Assembly: GCF_024448935.1 (NCBI RefSeq)
Contig: NZ_JAMOIE010000006.1
Span: forward strand, 23,849-87,848
From: Stutzerimonas stutzeri
Lineage (GTDB): Bacteria > Pseudomonadota > Gammaproteobacteria > Pseudomonadales > Pseudomonadaceae
DNA: 64,000 nucleotides
Direction: 5' to 3'
This document shows positions 27,347-35,011 of this stretch, piece after piece; within the stretch, counting starts at the first letter, position 1; each line of letters opens with the position of its first letter. The position numbers were made by a program, and so were the translations under genes. The notes under the pieces were generated by a model that did not search any database, was not told where the DNA came from, and saw only the letters and a list, made by a program, of their open reading frames with translations.

Positions 27347-28174
27347 TCAGGACTTCAACTGGCGCATGCCTTCGGCGAGCATCCAGAGGGCGCGGTTCAG
27401 GCGCAGGTTCTGATCGATACCCTGTACAGGGCGGGTACGCTGGCGGCGGCCGTTCGCAGTGCGTCCGGTCAGCCCTCCCTTGACGAGGTTTTCCTGGACG
27501 CGGTTGAAGATCGACCAGAGGTCGCTCTTGCGATCGTCCCAGCGTCTGGGAACCAACAACTGACTCTCCGTGACAGGCGCGGGCTTGTCCGGATCGTCGT
27601 ACTTGAGCGCCAGGGCCGAACGGGCGAAAACGTCGTCCTCCCCAGCCTCCAGCGTGATCGCGCGCATGCTCTCGCGCGCTTCCTGCACCCGCTCGAAGCC
27701 TTTCAGGACTTCGTAGGCACCTTCGATGACCTGGCCCGCGACATCGCCCTTGTGAGGCACGCGGATGTCCGCGAACGTGTCGCCGCAGACCAGCCCGTTC
27801 TGGCAGACGAATCGAAACTGACCTGCCAGCATCTGATAGCTGCTGGTGCCATCGTGCGAGTTCAACAAGATGATCTCGTTGGCTTCGTCGCCATTGATCT
27901 GGCTGGCGTGGCGAAGGCGGATCAGGTGTTTGGTGTACTCGCGGCGGTCCTCGTTGCGGACACGTGTTTGGCACACCATGAAGGGCAGGAATCCCTCCTG
28001 ACGAAGTTCCGACAGCACGGTGGCCGTCGGGATGTAGCTGTACCGCTGGGAACGGCTTTCGTGCGGTGTTTCCGCAAAGATCGACGGCACCACGGCGCGA
28101 ATCTGGTCGTCCAACAGAGGACGGTCCGAGCGCAGTACCGGTGAGCGCGGTGCGAAACGGGATGCGAGAGACAT
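27347..28174 (-). CDS. DUF932 family protein
   Basis: A 275-residue protein with the DUF932 core: LLNSHDGTSSYQMLAGQFRFVCQNGLVCGD, followed by a helical region and a basic C-terminus. DUF932 proteins are widespread on plasmids, phages and ICEs with no settled role. It has its own RBS and lies in the accessory block between the DUF3275 and DUF3577 genes. Confidence 0.87.
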   Translation of the reverse strand: MSLASRFAPRSPVLRSDRPLLDDQIRAVVPSIFAETPHESRSQRYSYIPTATVLSELRQEGFLPFMVCQTRVRNEDRREYTKHLIRLRHASQINGDEANEIILLNSHDGTSSYQMLAGQFRFVCQNGLVCGDTFADIRVPHKGDVAGQVIEGAYEVLKGFERVQEARESMRAITLEAGEDDVFARSALALKYDDPDKPAPVTESQLLVPRRWDDRKSDLWSIFNRVQENLVKGGLTGRTANGRRQRTRPVQGIDQNLRLNRALWMLAEGMRQLKS

Positions 28175-28327
28175 GGCATTCTCCTGGGATTGTTATGCAG
28201 CCGAATCCGCACGGTGCGGAACGGACTGCGGGGATGAAAAGACGAACGCCCACGCGCCACGTCAGTGGCCTGCAGGCAGGTTGGGGATAAGAAGCAAGAC
28301 CCCGGAATGGGGCCTTGCGGGGGTGGA

Positions 28328-29242
28328 TCAGAAGGAAGCCGCGAGTGCGGGTTCCTCGGCCTCGGGTGCCGGCACGGGTTCGTCCTGAACGGACTCGGCG
28401 GTCGGCGCCTCGACGGTGCCATCGGCGGTATCCGCATCCTCGGTCGCCGCAGCGTCCTCGGAAACGGGCGCCGGTGCGGCGGCCGGAAAGACCTGCTGGC
28501 CATCGATCTTGATCAGGCCGATGTGGATCAGCTTGGATTCCAGGCTCGCCGCCGGTTCGCCGGCACGCTCGCCCTTGGTGCGGAGGTACGCATCGGCCTT
28601 CATGTCGTTGAGACGGAAGGCGATCAGCACCTTGCGCTCGGCCTCGATGGCCTGTACGCAGCGGCGCACCAGATGCTGGGCGTCCGCAGTGGCGACGATG
28701 GTGTTGATGTACCGGTAATCCGGCTCATCGACCGGGCCGGCCAGCGCCCCGATGGAGCACGACAGGAACGGATCGCCATCCTTCGGCGTAACCTCGCGCG
28801 GACGGTTGAGATAACCGATACCCCGGGTGATCAGCTCGTACTGCTCGATCTGCGCCAGTTCGGCACGATCGATCAGTTCGGCTTTCAACAGTCGGCCCTT
28901 GAGACTGGCCGCCGGCTGATTCTTGCGGTCGCCGCTGGTGCGCATGAAGGCATCGCCCCAGAGATCGCCGATCCGGAACTTGACCAGCGGACGCTGCCTC
29001 GGGTCATCGACGCCGATGTAACTCTCGACCAATTTCTTGGCGTCGGCACCGGAGACTTTGACGTCGAAGTAGCGGGTGACGGGGTCTTTGGCGGACCCGA
29101 CGAGTGCGGCGACAGTGCAAGCCAGGAACGGCTGCGCACGGCGGCCACCACGGACAGGAACCTCCCGGACACGCTGCAAGCGGGCGTAGCCCTCGGTGTG
29201 AAGATCGAAGTAGCTCTTCGCGTTGGAAGTCGTATTGGTCAT
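28328..29242 (-). CDS. DUF3577 protein with two tandem copies of the domain (STY4534 family)
   Basis: A 304-residue protein of the STY4534/DUF3577 family, linked by name to ICE replication. It contains two similar halves: residues about 8-125 (YFDLHTEGYARLQRVREVP, FRIGDLWGDAF, PAASLKGRLL) and about 130-250 (LITRGIGYLNRPREVTP, QHLVRRCVQAIEAERKVL, FRLNDMKADAYLRTKGERAG, PAASLESKL), then an Ala/Glu/Pro-rich acidic tail. Most relatives I recall have one copy, so this may be an internal duplication. A radC-type leader (29372-29476) sits upstream. Confidence 0.82.
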   Translation of the reverse strand: MTNTTSNAKSYFDLHTEGYARLQRVREVPVRGGRRAQPFLACTVAALVGSAKDPVTRYFDVKVSGADAKKLVESYIGVDDPRQRPLVKFRIGDLWGDAFMRTSGDRKNQPAASLKGRLLKAELIDRAELAQIEQYELITRGIGYLNRPREVTPKDGDPFLSCSIGALAGPVDEPDYRYINTIVATADAQHLVRRCVQAIEAERKVLIAFRLNDMKADAYLRTKGERAGEPAASLESKLIHIGLIKIDGQQVFPAAAPAPVSEDAAATEDADTADGTVEAPTAESVQDEPVPAPEAEEPALAASF

Positions 29243-29371
29243 GGTGAATCTCCAATGGGAATGAAGCGGAGACACACCGGACCCGACTGCGCGGGGGGTG
29301 CGTAACCCCGCGGTGGGTTGATAAGGCGAATGGACTAGGAAGGTGCATCCACCACCGGCAAGCCGATGGTC

Positions 29372-29476
29372 GTTCGCACGGAGGGATGCGTTGCGAACTG
29401 GCTCGGTCACGCGGCGGGTGCCGCGCCGCAACCTCGAAGACCGATGGTTGCCTGGCATGTCGCTGACAACGTCAGC
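29372..29476 (-). ncRNA. Structured leader copy B, radC RNA motif-like
   Basis: Stems GTTCGC/GCGAAC, GCGGC/GCCGC, GCAACC/GGTTGC and GCTGAC/GTCAGC occur in the same order and spacing as in the other copies but with different bases in the stems, so pairing is conserved rather than sequence. It lies 130 bases upstream of the DUF3577 gene. Confidence 0.65.
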
Positions 29477-29834
29477 AAGCATGGGGCAAGCCTCACACCG
29501 CGCGGCTTCGCACACCATCGGGAATGAGTACTGTCGCCTGACCGCATTCAATCGCCGCAATAGCAGCCGATGGTCTCTTCGGCAGGGTCGGACAGGTCGT
29601 CCTGGCGTTCGGTAAAACAGGCCAGCTAAGTGCGCACTCGCGGCGGAACCGGGGGGCTGAGGCAGGTTCAGTGTTCTGCCGACACGGTCATGAGATATTT
29701 CCCAGCAGATAGGCACAGCCCCGGAAGCTGGCGCGAGGCCAGTTTCCGGGGCAAGTGCCGTGGTGGATGAATGCTCCGACAAGGCGGTGCGGAAAGGACG
29801 AAATGCCGCCGACGGACTCAGCCGCTTCGCGCAG
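29477..29834. other. Gene-free stretch with one strong hairpin
   Basis: No gene is supported here. At 29719-29751 a 14-base stem (CCCCGGAAGCTGGC / GCCAGTTTCCGGGG, one G-T pair) with a 5-base loop lies 84 bases past the stop of the next gene; it has no T tract on either strand, so I treat it as a processing or leader hairpin. The rest should contain the promoter for the DUF3577 unit; no clear -35/-10 is seen. Confidence 0.5.
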
Positions 29835-30647
29835 TCATGCGGATACCGCCCGCGGCTTGCGCCGTGCGGGCTTCTGCACGGTGCTGACGCGAATCTGGCG
29901 CCAACTGCCATCGTCGATCAGGCGTTCCAACGTGTTGCCGAGGTCATCGAAGAACACCTCATCCACGCGCTCCACCAGCTCACCGTCGCGGTGCAGTTCC
30001 ACCGCATAGAGATCGTCGCCTCGTTCGTACAGCACGGTGACGCGCCCCTGGAACTTCGCCGTGACCACGTTGAAACTGATGGCCGGCGGCGTGGCGATGA
30101 TGTCCTTGGGCAGTGGATCGACCCAAGTGAAGTCGCACGCGCCAGCATCGACCAACAGGTGCGTGATGCGCCGGTAGCCGTCGGGCGCCGGCAGCGTTTC
30201 CAACTGCTCGATGAGTTGCTGCAGTTCCAGGCAGCGCGGCTGCGGGACCGGCAGTTTCGCCGGAGCCGAACCGAGCACGAACGTCTGCAGCTTGTAGGGC
30301 TGGCCGTCGTGGGTGTACTCGGTGCGTTCCTCGGGGGTATCCGCTCGCAAGCCGTCGAAGCGGCGTCTGGCATAAGGCTCGACCTGTACCTTGGCACCTT
30401 CGTCGGGTTCCTCGGTCACGCGCGACCGGTCGAGCACCATGAACTGGGTGCGTCCGGTCTTGACGACAATGGCCTCGTCTGTGCTCGCGATGACCTTGCC
30501 TTCAAAAGGCTTGGGATCGATATGGAAGCCCATCGTCGATACCTTGGGCTCACCGTCGAAGATGACGAACTTGAAGCCGCGGGCATTGGACGGCACATGG
30601 CCGGAAACCAGCGTCGGGAGTTGTTGACGAATGAGTTGATGGTCCAT
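29835..30647 (-). CDS. ICE conserved protein, unknown function
   Basis: A 270-residue soluble protein beginning MDHQLIRQQLPTLVSGHVPSNARGFKFVIFDGEPK, with a basic C-terminal tail (ARRKPRAVSA). No motif recognised. It has GGAGA upstream of ATG 30647 and a degenerate structured leader further up (30751-30815). Confidence 0.72.
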   Translation of the reverse strand: MDHQLIRQQLPTLVSGHVPSNARGFKFVIFDGEPKVSTMGFHIDPKPFEGKVIASTDEAIVVKTGRTQFMVLDRSRVTEEPDEGAKVQVEPYARRRFDGLRADTPEERTEYTHDGQPYKLQTFVLGSAPAKLPVPQPRCLELQQLIEQLETLPAPDGYRRITHLLVDAGACDFTWVDPLPKDIIATPPAISFNVVTAKFQGRVTVLYERGDDLYAVELHRDGELVERVDEVFFDDLGNTLERLIDDGSWRQIRVSTVQKPARRKPRAVSA

Positions 30648-30750
30648 GGGAAATCTCCAGAAAAAAGGGACTTCCCGGCCACAGGGGGCGGGTTGTCCCA
30701 AGTGGGTGGATTGGATGGACGCGGTGCGTCCAGAAGAGGATGAAAGCCAG

Positions 30751-30815
30751 CACGCGATCGGCATGCCGCGGTCTCGATGGCCTTGACCGCCTGGGATGTT
30801 GCCGGCTACGCCAGC
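30751..30815 (-). ncRNA. Degenerate copy of the repeated structured leader (copy G)
   Basis: Stems GCGGTC/GACCGC and GCCGGC/GCCAGC occur with the spacing seen in the better copies; the second needs a G-U pair that forms only in minus-strand RNA. The outer GTTCGC-type stem is not clear. Confidence 0.35.
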
Positions 30816-30895
30816 GAACATGGCAGCAGGATGGCAGAGCCTGGCCGGCCCGGCCTGCGATAAACCGAACCGGCCTGCACCGCATTCCCGAGGCA

Positions 30896-30922
30896 GAAAA
30901 AAGCCCCTCATCGGAGGGGCTC
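30896..30922 (-). terminator. Rho-independent terminator after the gene at 30939
   Basis: Minus strand: AGCCCCT and AGGGGCT pair around six bases and run into TTTTTT. It ends the transcript of the five-gene group 30939-33754. Confidence 0.88.
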
Positions 30923-30938
30923 GGGGGGACATGACTGG

Positions 30939-31682
30939 TCAGGTGTCCACAGAGGGGGTGTCGTCCTCTTCCTCGAAGACGGTCAGACCGTCCAGCTCGT
31001 TGGCATCAGCATCGAATACCAGCACCCTGACGTCAGCCTGTCCGGCCAGCGCCAGTACGTCGGCCAGATCCTCGGGCATGCCCTTGGACAGGTGCTCCCG
31101 GCGCAGTTGCTCGGCGGTGATGCCTTCGACGTGCATCAGGTTCTCATCCGTCCAGGGTGTGGCGATCAGCTTGACGCCGATGGCTGGGCTGTACGGGATG
31201 CGAAAGGCGACGAACAGGAACCCGCTCGGTGTGGCGATATCCGCCAGTTCGCACAGGTAGCGGCCCGATGCTTCGGTGATGTGGGCCGTGCTGATCTCCC
31301 AGGCACGGCTGTAGAAGCCCGTCTCGAACTGCAGATTGCGCACCACCGCTTGGGCATATTCCAGTGTGTAGCTGTCGCCCACATGGATGAAGCCTCTATC
31401 GAGGGTTCGGCCATAGATGCTGTGGTACACGGCCTGCACGGCGCCGCTGCCGCCGCACAAGGCATCGAGTTCGGCGGGCACCGTTTGGCCTTCGGTGATC
31501 AGCACGAAATCATCGTTGAAGATGCACGCTTGGTACGCCACCTTTTCATCGGGTAGATGAGCCTGCGATGGATGCAGCGGCAGAAAGGTTTGCGGGTGGC
31601 GCTCGTCGTAGCTGATGACGGCAAGGCGCCGAATCTCGAAACCGTAGTAGCCGCGGGCGAAAGGATTGGATGAATGGTCCAT
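30939..31682 (-). CDS. ICE conserved protein (possibly DUF5983-type)
   Basis: A 247-residue acidic protein beginning MDHSSNPFARGYYGFEIRRLAVISYDER and ending EEEDDTPSVDT. Strongly conserved in PFGI-1-class ICEs as I recall, under uninformative names; DUF5983 is my best guess. No catalytic motif seen. Last gene before a terminator. Confidence 0.7.
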   Translation of the reverse strand: MDHSSNPFARGYYGFEIRRLAVISYDERHPQTFLPLHPSQAHLPDEKVAYQACIFNDDFVLITEGQTVPAELDALCGGSGAVQAVYHSIYGRTLDRGFIHVGDSYTLEYAQAVVRNLQFETGFYSRAWEISTAHITEASGRYLCELADIATPSGFLFVAFRIPYSPAIGVKLIATPWTDENLMHVEGITAEQLRREHLSKGMPEDLADVLALAGQADVRVLVFDADANELDGLTVFEEEDDTPSVDT

Positions 31683-31802
31683 GGTTTGATTCTCCGGTGA
31701 GGGGTGACGCAGGGCCAACCCCCACCGGGGATCGACCCAGTGGGAAAGGAAGTGGTGCCGGCAGGCGGCACCGGTATGGATCAAGCGTCGTATCGCGGCC
31801 TG

Positions 31803-32465
31803 TCAGCTCAACAGCTCGGACAGGCGGTGTTGCAATTGCCGGCGCTGCGTTTCGTCGGTGATGCCGGCGAGCAGGCGTTGTGTTTCCCGGGCGAACAGAT
31901 TGGCAGCAGCCTCCAGGTTCTGAATCAGAAGGGCTTGCCGGATACGGTTGCCGAGATCGAGCACCTGACCGGAGGCACCGAAGACCGAGAACTCGCGGCT
32001 GATGAAAGAACCGTCACCGCCGAAGTTGAAGAGGCGTGGTTTGCTGCAATACCAGCAACCCTCGAAGCGAATCTCCTTGAGGCCGTGACCATCGTCGAGT
32101 CGCGTGGCGATCAGGAACAGCGCGTCGAGATCCGAGTCATCCTCGAAACGATGGTGTTCGATCAGATGCTGCAGATCTTCGTCCTGGTCGGTGCCGAAAT
32201 GCCTGGAAAGCACGGCCAGAACGTCGTCCATCGTGGGAGGGCCCTCGCTGGGCACGGACAGCCCCAGCGACTGGGCCAGTGCAACGAGGTCTTCGCAGAC
32301 ATCGTCCCAATGCGCGCCGCTGTCTTCGGCAATCTGGGCGATGTAGACCTCGCCGTTGCCGGGGTATGAGGCATCCAGCTTCAAACCGCCGAACAGCGCG
32401 GTAATCACCGGGGTGACTTGGTCGAGAACGAGGACGCCGGTGGCGTCGTAGTAGTTGTTTGCCAT
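31803..32465 (-). CDS. ICE conserved protein, unknown function
   Basis: A 220-residue protein beginning MANNYYDATGVLVLDQVTPVITALFGG. A central CWYC pair (EGCWYCSKP) is the only notable motif; the C-terminal third is helical (RQALLIQNLEAAANLF). Own RBS (GGAG) and leader hairpin. Not recognised. Confidence 0.7.
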   Translation of the reverse strand: MANNYYDATGVLVLDQVTPVITALFGGLKLDASYPGNGEVYIAQIAEDSGAHWDDVCEDLVALAQSLGLSVPSEGPPTMDDVLAVLSRHFGTDQDEDLQHLIEHHRFEDDSDLDALFLIATRLDDGHGLKEIRFEGCWYCSKPRLFNFGGDGSFISREFSVFGASGQVLDLGNRIRQALLIQNLEAAANLFARETQRLLAGITDETQRRQLQHRLSELLS

Positions 32466-32566
32466 GGGGGTGGCTCCTGGTTGGTGATGCGGAGCCAGCC
32501 CCTGCGGACATGGCATCCGCGGGGATGAACCCGAAACCGTGGCTTCGGGCAATGGTGGGAAAAGCG

Positions 32567-33028
32567 CTATTCGCCGAAGTCGGTGGGGTCGCCCAGAGAC
32601 TTCAGCAGTTCGATCAGGCCGCAGTTGGCCAGGACGTAGAGCGCGTTGTAGTCGTCGCCCGTCGGTGCCTGCTCGCTGGTGTTGATCCGGGCATCCAGAT
32701 CGAGGACGTTCTGCCGCACCCGGCGGGCGATCGCCAGCGGTTCGGGTGCGTCATCCAGGACGGGCTCGCCCAGTGCGGCAAGCACAACCCGTGGTGACAG
32801 CGCGTCCGGCAAGGACTCGAACACCGTGGGGGTGTTGCTGCGGCACAGGGCTTCGGCTTCGGAGTTGCCGATGTCGAAGCAGACGATTTCGTCGTCGGCC
32901 GCGCCTTCGGTGTCGTAGTCCACTACCGCGAATGGCGGCAGCGGGAGATGATCGGGCCAGTCCTGCACGACGATGGCCTGCACCAGGCCTCCTTCGAGGA
33001 CGACGGCAAAGGATGGATTTCGGGACAT
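32567..33028 (-). CDS. ICE conserved protein, unknown function
   Basis: A 153-residue acidic protein beginning MSRNPSFAVVLEGGLVQAIVVQDWPDHL, with a helical C-terminus. RBS AGGAG upstream of the ATG. No recognised domain. Confidence 0.7.
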   Translation of the reverse strand: MSRNPSFAVVLEGGLVQAIVVQDWPDHLPLPPFAVVDYDTEGAADDEIVCFDIGNSEAEALCRSNTPTVFESLPDALSPRVVLAALGEPVLDDAPEPLAIARRVRQNVLDLDARINTSEQAPTGDDYNALYVLANCGLIELLKSLGDPTDFGE

Positions 33029-33125
33029 GGGTCGCTCCTGTGGGAAGAATGGAGGGACACCGCCCCGAAGGGACGGATGTCCCTCGCTGGGGGTTGAGAA
33101 AATGGCGGTGGTCGGTCGTTCGGAC

Positions 33126-33518
33126 CTACCAGCCGCTGTAGTTGAGTACCAGATCGGCGATCACCTGACGCCGCTCCAGATCCAGGCCACCGAGGTCGGA
33201 AAGCCCCTCGAAGCCGCAGCGCTTGAGCATCGCGGCGCCCTCGCGCGAGTTGTAGAAGCTCACCATCGCGGACAGGAACATGCGCTGTCCGCCGCTCAAA
33301 ACGCCCAGGGCGTCGTTGAGTTCCAGCAGGTTCGGACGCAAGTCCCACTTGCTGGCGGCACGGCGCAGGCCTTCGCGGGTGCCATCGCCAAACCACTCGG
33401 GCCCGGCGATTTCCGCACCGCGTTTCCAAGCCTCGAAAAAGGCCTCGGGCGCACGCTCGAAATGGCGCGTTTCACGCATGATCTGATCGACGACGTCGGT
33501 TGGTAGAAGCTGATTCAT
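33126..33518 (-). CDS. ICE conserved protein, unknown function
   Basis: A 130-residue, mostly helical protein (MNQLLPTDVVDQIMRETRHFERAPEAFFEAWKRG). ATG 33518 has GGAG upstream. A longer open frame upstream is not supported. No recognised domain. Confidence 0.7.
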   Translation of the reverse strand: MNQLLPTDVVDQIMRETRHFERAPEAFFEAWKRGAEIAGPEWFGDGTREGLRRAASKWDLRPNLLELNDALGVLSGGQRMFLSAMVSFYNSREGAAMLKRCGFEGLSDLGGLDLERRQVIADLVLNYSGW

Positions 33519-33541
33519 GACGGTCTCCTCATGGATGGGGA

Positions 33542-33754
33542 TCAAGGGGTGGGCAGCTGGGTCCAGCCGCCTCGGTCGAGGGCTCGCTGGGCTGCCGCCG
33601 AACTGCGGAAGTACTCGGCCGACTCGCGGGAGACGGGGCCTTCGATGTCGCGCGTACCGATGTAGTGGCCGGCGGCGCTGTGAAGCACTTCGAGGGGTAG
33701 GTGTTTGCCTGCGTAGATCAGGGCCAAGTGGCCGAACGAGCTTTGCTGGAACAT
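33542..33754 (-). CDS. Small ICE protein, unknown function
   Basis: A 70-residue protein (MFQQSSFGHLALIYAGKHLPLE) with AAAGGAG upstream. It is the first gene after structured leader copy C and probably the first of the group ending at the 30896 terminator. Not recognised. Confidence 0.65.
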   Translation of the reverse strand: MFQQSSFGHLALIYAGKHLPLEVLHSAAGHYIGTRDIEGPVSRESAEYFRSSAAAQRALDRGGWTQLPTP

Positions 33755-33852
33755 GGACGGACTCCTTTAAGAAGCGAGGCGGCCCTGCCCCTGACGGGAT
33801 GGCAGCTCCCGCTGGCGGTGGATGAATCGGCATCGGCACCATGAAGGCGCGC

Positions 33853-33956
33853 GTCCGCGGACTCGATGCGATGGCGGACTGGTGTGGGTCGCACGGGAGG
33901 GAAATCCCGCGGCAGCCTGAAACCCTGGCTGCTGGCATGGTGCTGACCAGGTCAGC
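33853..33956 (-). ncRNA. Structured leader copy C, radC RNA motif-like
   Basis: Stems GTCCGC/GCGGAC, GGGA/TCCC, GCAGCC/GGCTGC and GCTGAC/GTCAGC in the common order. The outer stem has GTCCGC where copies A, B, D and F have GTTCGC, matched by a compensating change in its partner. It lies about 100 bases upstream of the gene starting at 33754. Confidence 0.65.
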
Positions 33957-34036
33957 GACACATGCAGGCAGATTCAGCCAGCGCCGCGCCGGCGTCATGC
34001 GCAAATGGGAATCCGAGGCGTCCCGATTGATGGACG

Positions 34037-34060
34037 AAAAAAACCCCGCAATCGCGGGGC
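34037..34060 (-). terminator. Rho-independent terminator after the gene at 34087
   Basis: Minus strand: CCCCGC and GCGGGG pair around GATT and run into seven T residues, 27 bases past the stop codon. Confidence 0.9.
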
Positions 34061-34086
34061 TGTGGAGGCTCGGGAAGCCTTGGGGA

Positions 34087-34650
34087 TCAGGACGATTCGC
34101 CGCCCAGGACATGCTGCTTCCACAAGGCGAAAGCCTCGTCTGGTGGCAGCTCGGCCAGAATGACGATGGGTGTTTCCTGCCGTGCGCGCAGCGCCGCGAA
34201 GTACCCGGCGCGGTCGGCGATGGCCTTGAGCTTGATGCCTTTCAGGAACAGCAGCTTGCCGTCCCTGATGAACAGCACCTTGTTGGCGATGTCGCGGGTG
34301 TAGGCGGTGCGCAGCTTGCGCTCGGCATGCTGTGCTTCAGCCAGATGATCGACCAGGTAGTCGAGCGTGATGTCGATGACCAGCGGGTCGTCGTCCTCGC
34401 CGGAGATGCCACCTTTCAGCATGTCGGGGGGCAGGCTCCTGGCGAAGGCTTCGGCCTCGGCCAGCCGTGCAGCCTGACCGCCGAGTGCGCGGATGAAGGT
34501 GGAACCGCCGTGCCCGTCGTTGCGGGCATCGGCAATGGCAACGCCATCGAACAGGACGGTGGCAGTGAAGCACAGCGTCTCTTCGCTGGCGAAATCCGCG
34601 ACCTTGAGGTGTTTCAGGGTGATGCGGTCTTGCGTGATGATGGTTTCCAT
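34087..34650 (-). CDS. ICE conserved protein, unknown function
   Basis: A 187-residue protein beginning METIITQDRITLKHLKVADFASEETLCFTATVLFDG. Of two in-frame ATGs (34656 and 34650) the second has AAGGA at workable spacing. The gene is a self-contained unit: leader copy D upstream and a strong terminator downstream. No recognised domain. Confidence 0.72.
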   Translation of the reverse strand: METIITQDRITLKHLKVADFASEETLCFTATVLFDGVAIADARNDGHGGSTFIRALGGQAARLAEAEAFARSLPPDMLKGGISGEDDDPLVIDITLDYLVDHLAEAQHAERKLRTAYTRDIANKVLFIRDGKLLFLKGIKLKAIADRAGYFAALRARQETPIVILAELPPDEAFALWKQHVLGGESS

Positions 34651-34750
34651 GGACATTCCTTGAGATCAGTCGGGAAACGCCACGCCCCTGCGGGACGAAG
34701 CGCTCATCCCGTAGGTTGGAGAAAGAGGCATCGATGCCCGCATGGGCAGC

Positions 34751-34848
34751 GTTCGCCCGAGCGATGCGACGGCGAACTGGCGGGTGGCATGGAGCAAGCT
34801 CCACGGCAGCCTGAAACCCTGGCTGCTGGCGAAGCCGACAATGTCGGC
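34751..34848 (-). ncRNA. Structured leader copy D, radC RNA motif-like
   Basis: Stems GTTCGC/GCGAAC, TGGAGC/GCTCCA, GCAGCC/GGCTGC and GCCGAC/GTCGGC in the common order; the inner stems differ from copies A-C with matched changes. It lies 100 bases upstream of the gene starting at 34650. Confidence 0.65.
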
Positions 34849-34968
34849 AACAGCGGATGCCAGCATCGGTTCTGGTACTGTCCGCGTCATCCGGAAACGG
34901 GAAATCAGCACAGCCGGATTCGCCCGCACCCGGTAGCGAGAACCGGTTTTTCGTCGGCCCACAAGAAG

Positions 34969-34994
34969 AAAAAACGCCCCCGAAATCGGGGGCG
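34969..34994 (-). terminator. Rho-independent terminator after the GHKL ATPase gene
   Basis: Minus strand: CGCCCCCG and CGGGGGCG pair around ATTT and run into six T residues, 18 bases past the stop. Confidence 0.9.
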
Positions 34995-35011
34995 TGGAGA
35001 GATGGCACCGA

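Noticed and set aside
26562..28253. A 563-codon open frame covering the DUF3275 gene and its upstream neighbour
   Set aside because: Only the part from 27248 shows family similarity and has an RBS; the rest is a shadow of the DUF932 gene.
29719..29751. Long GC hairpin as a terminator
   Set aside because: No T tract follows on either strand; kept only as a hairpin in a gene-free stretch.
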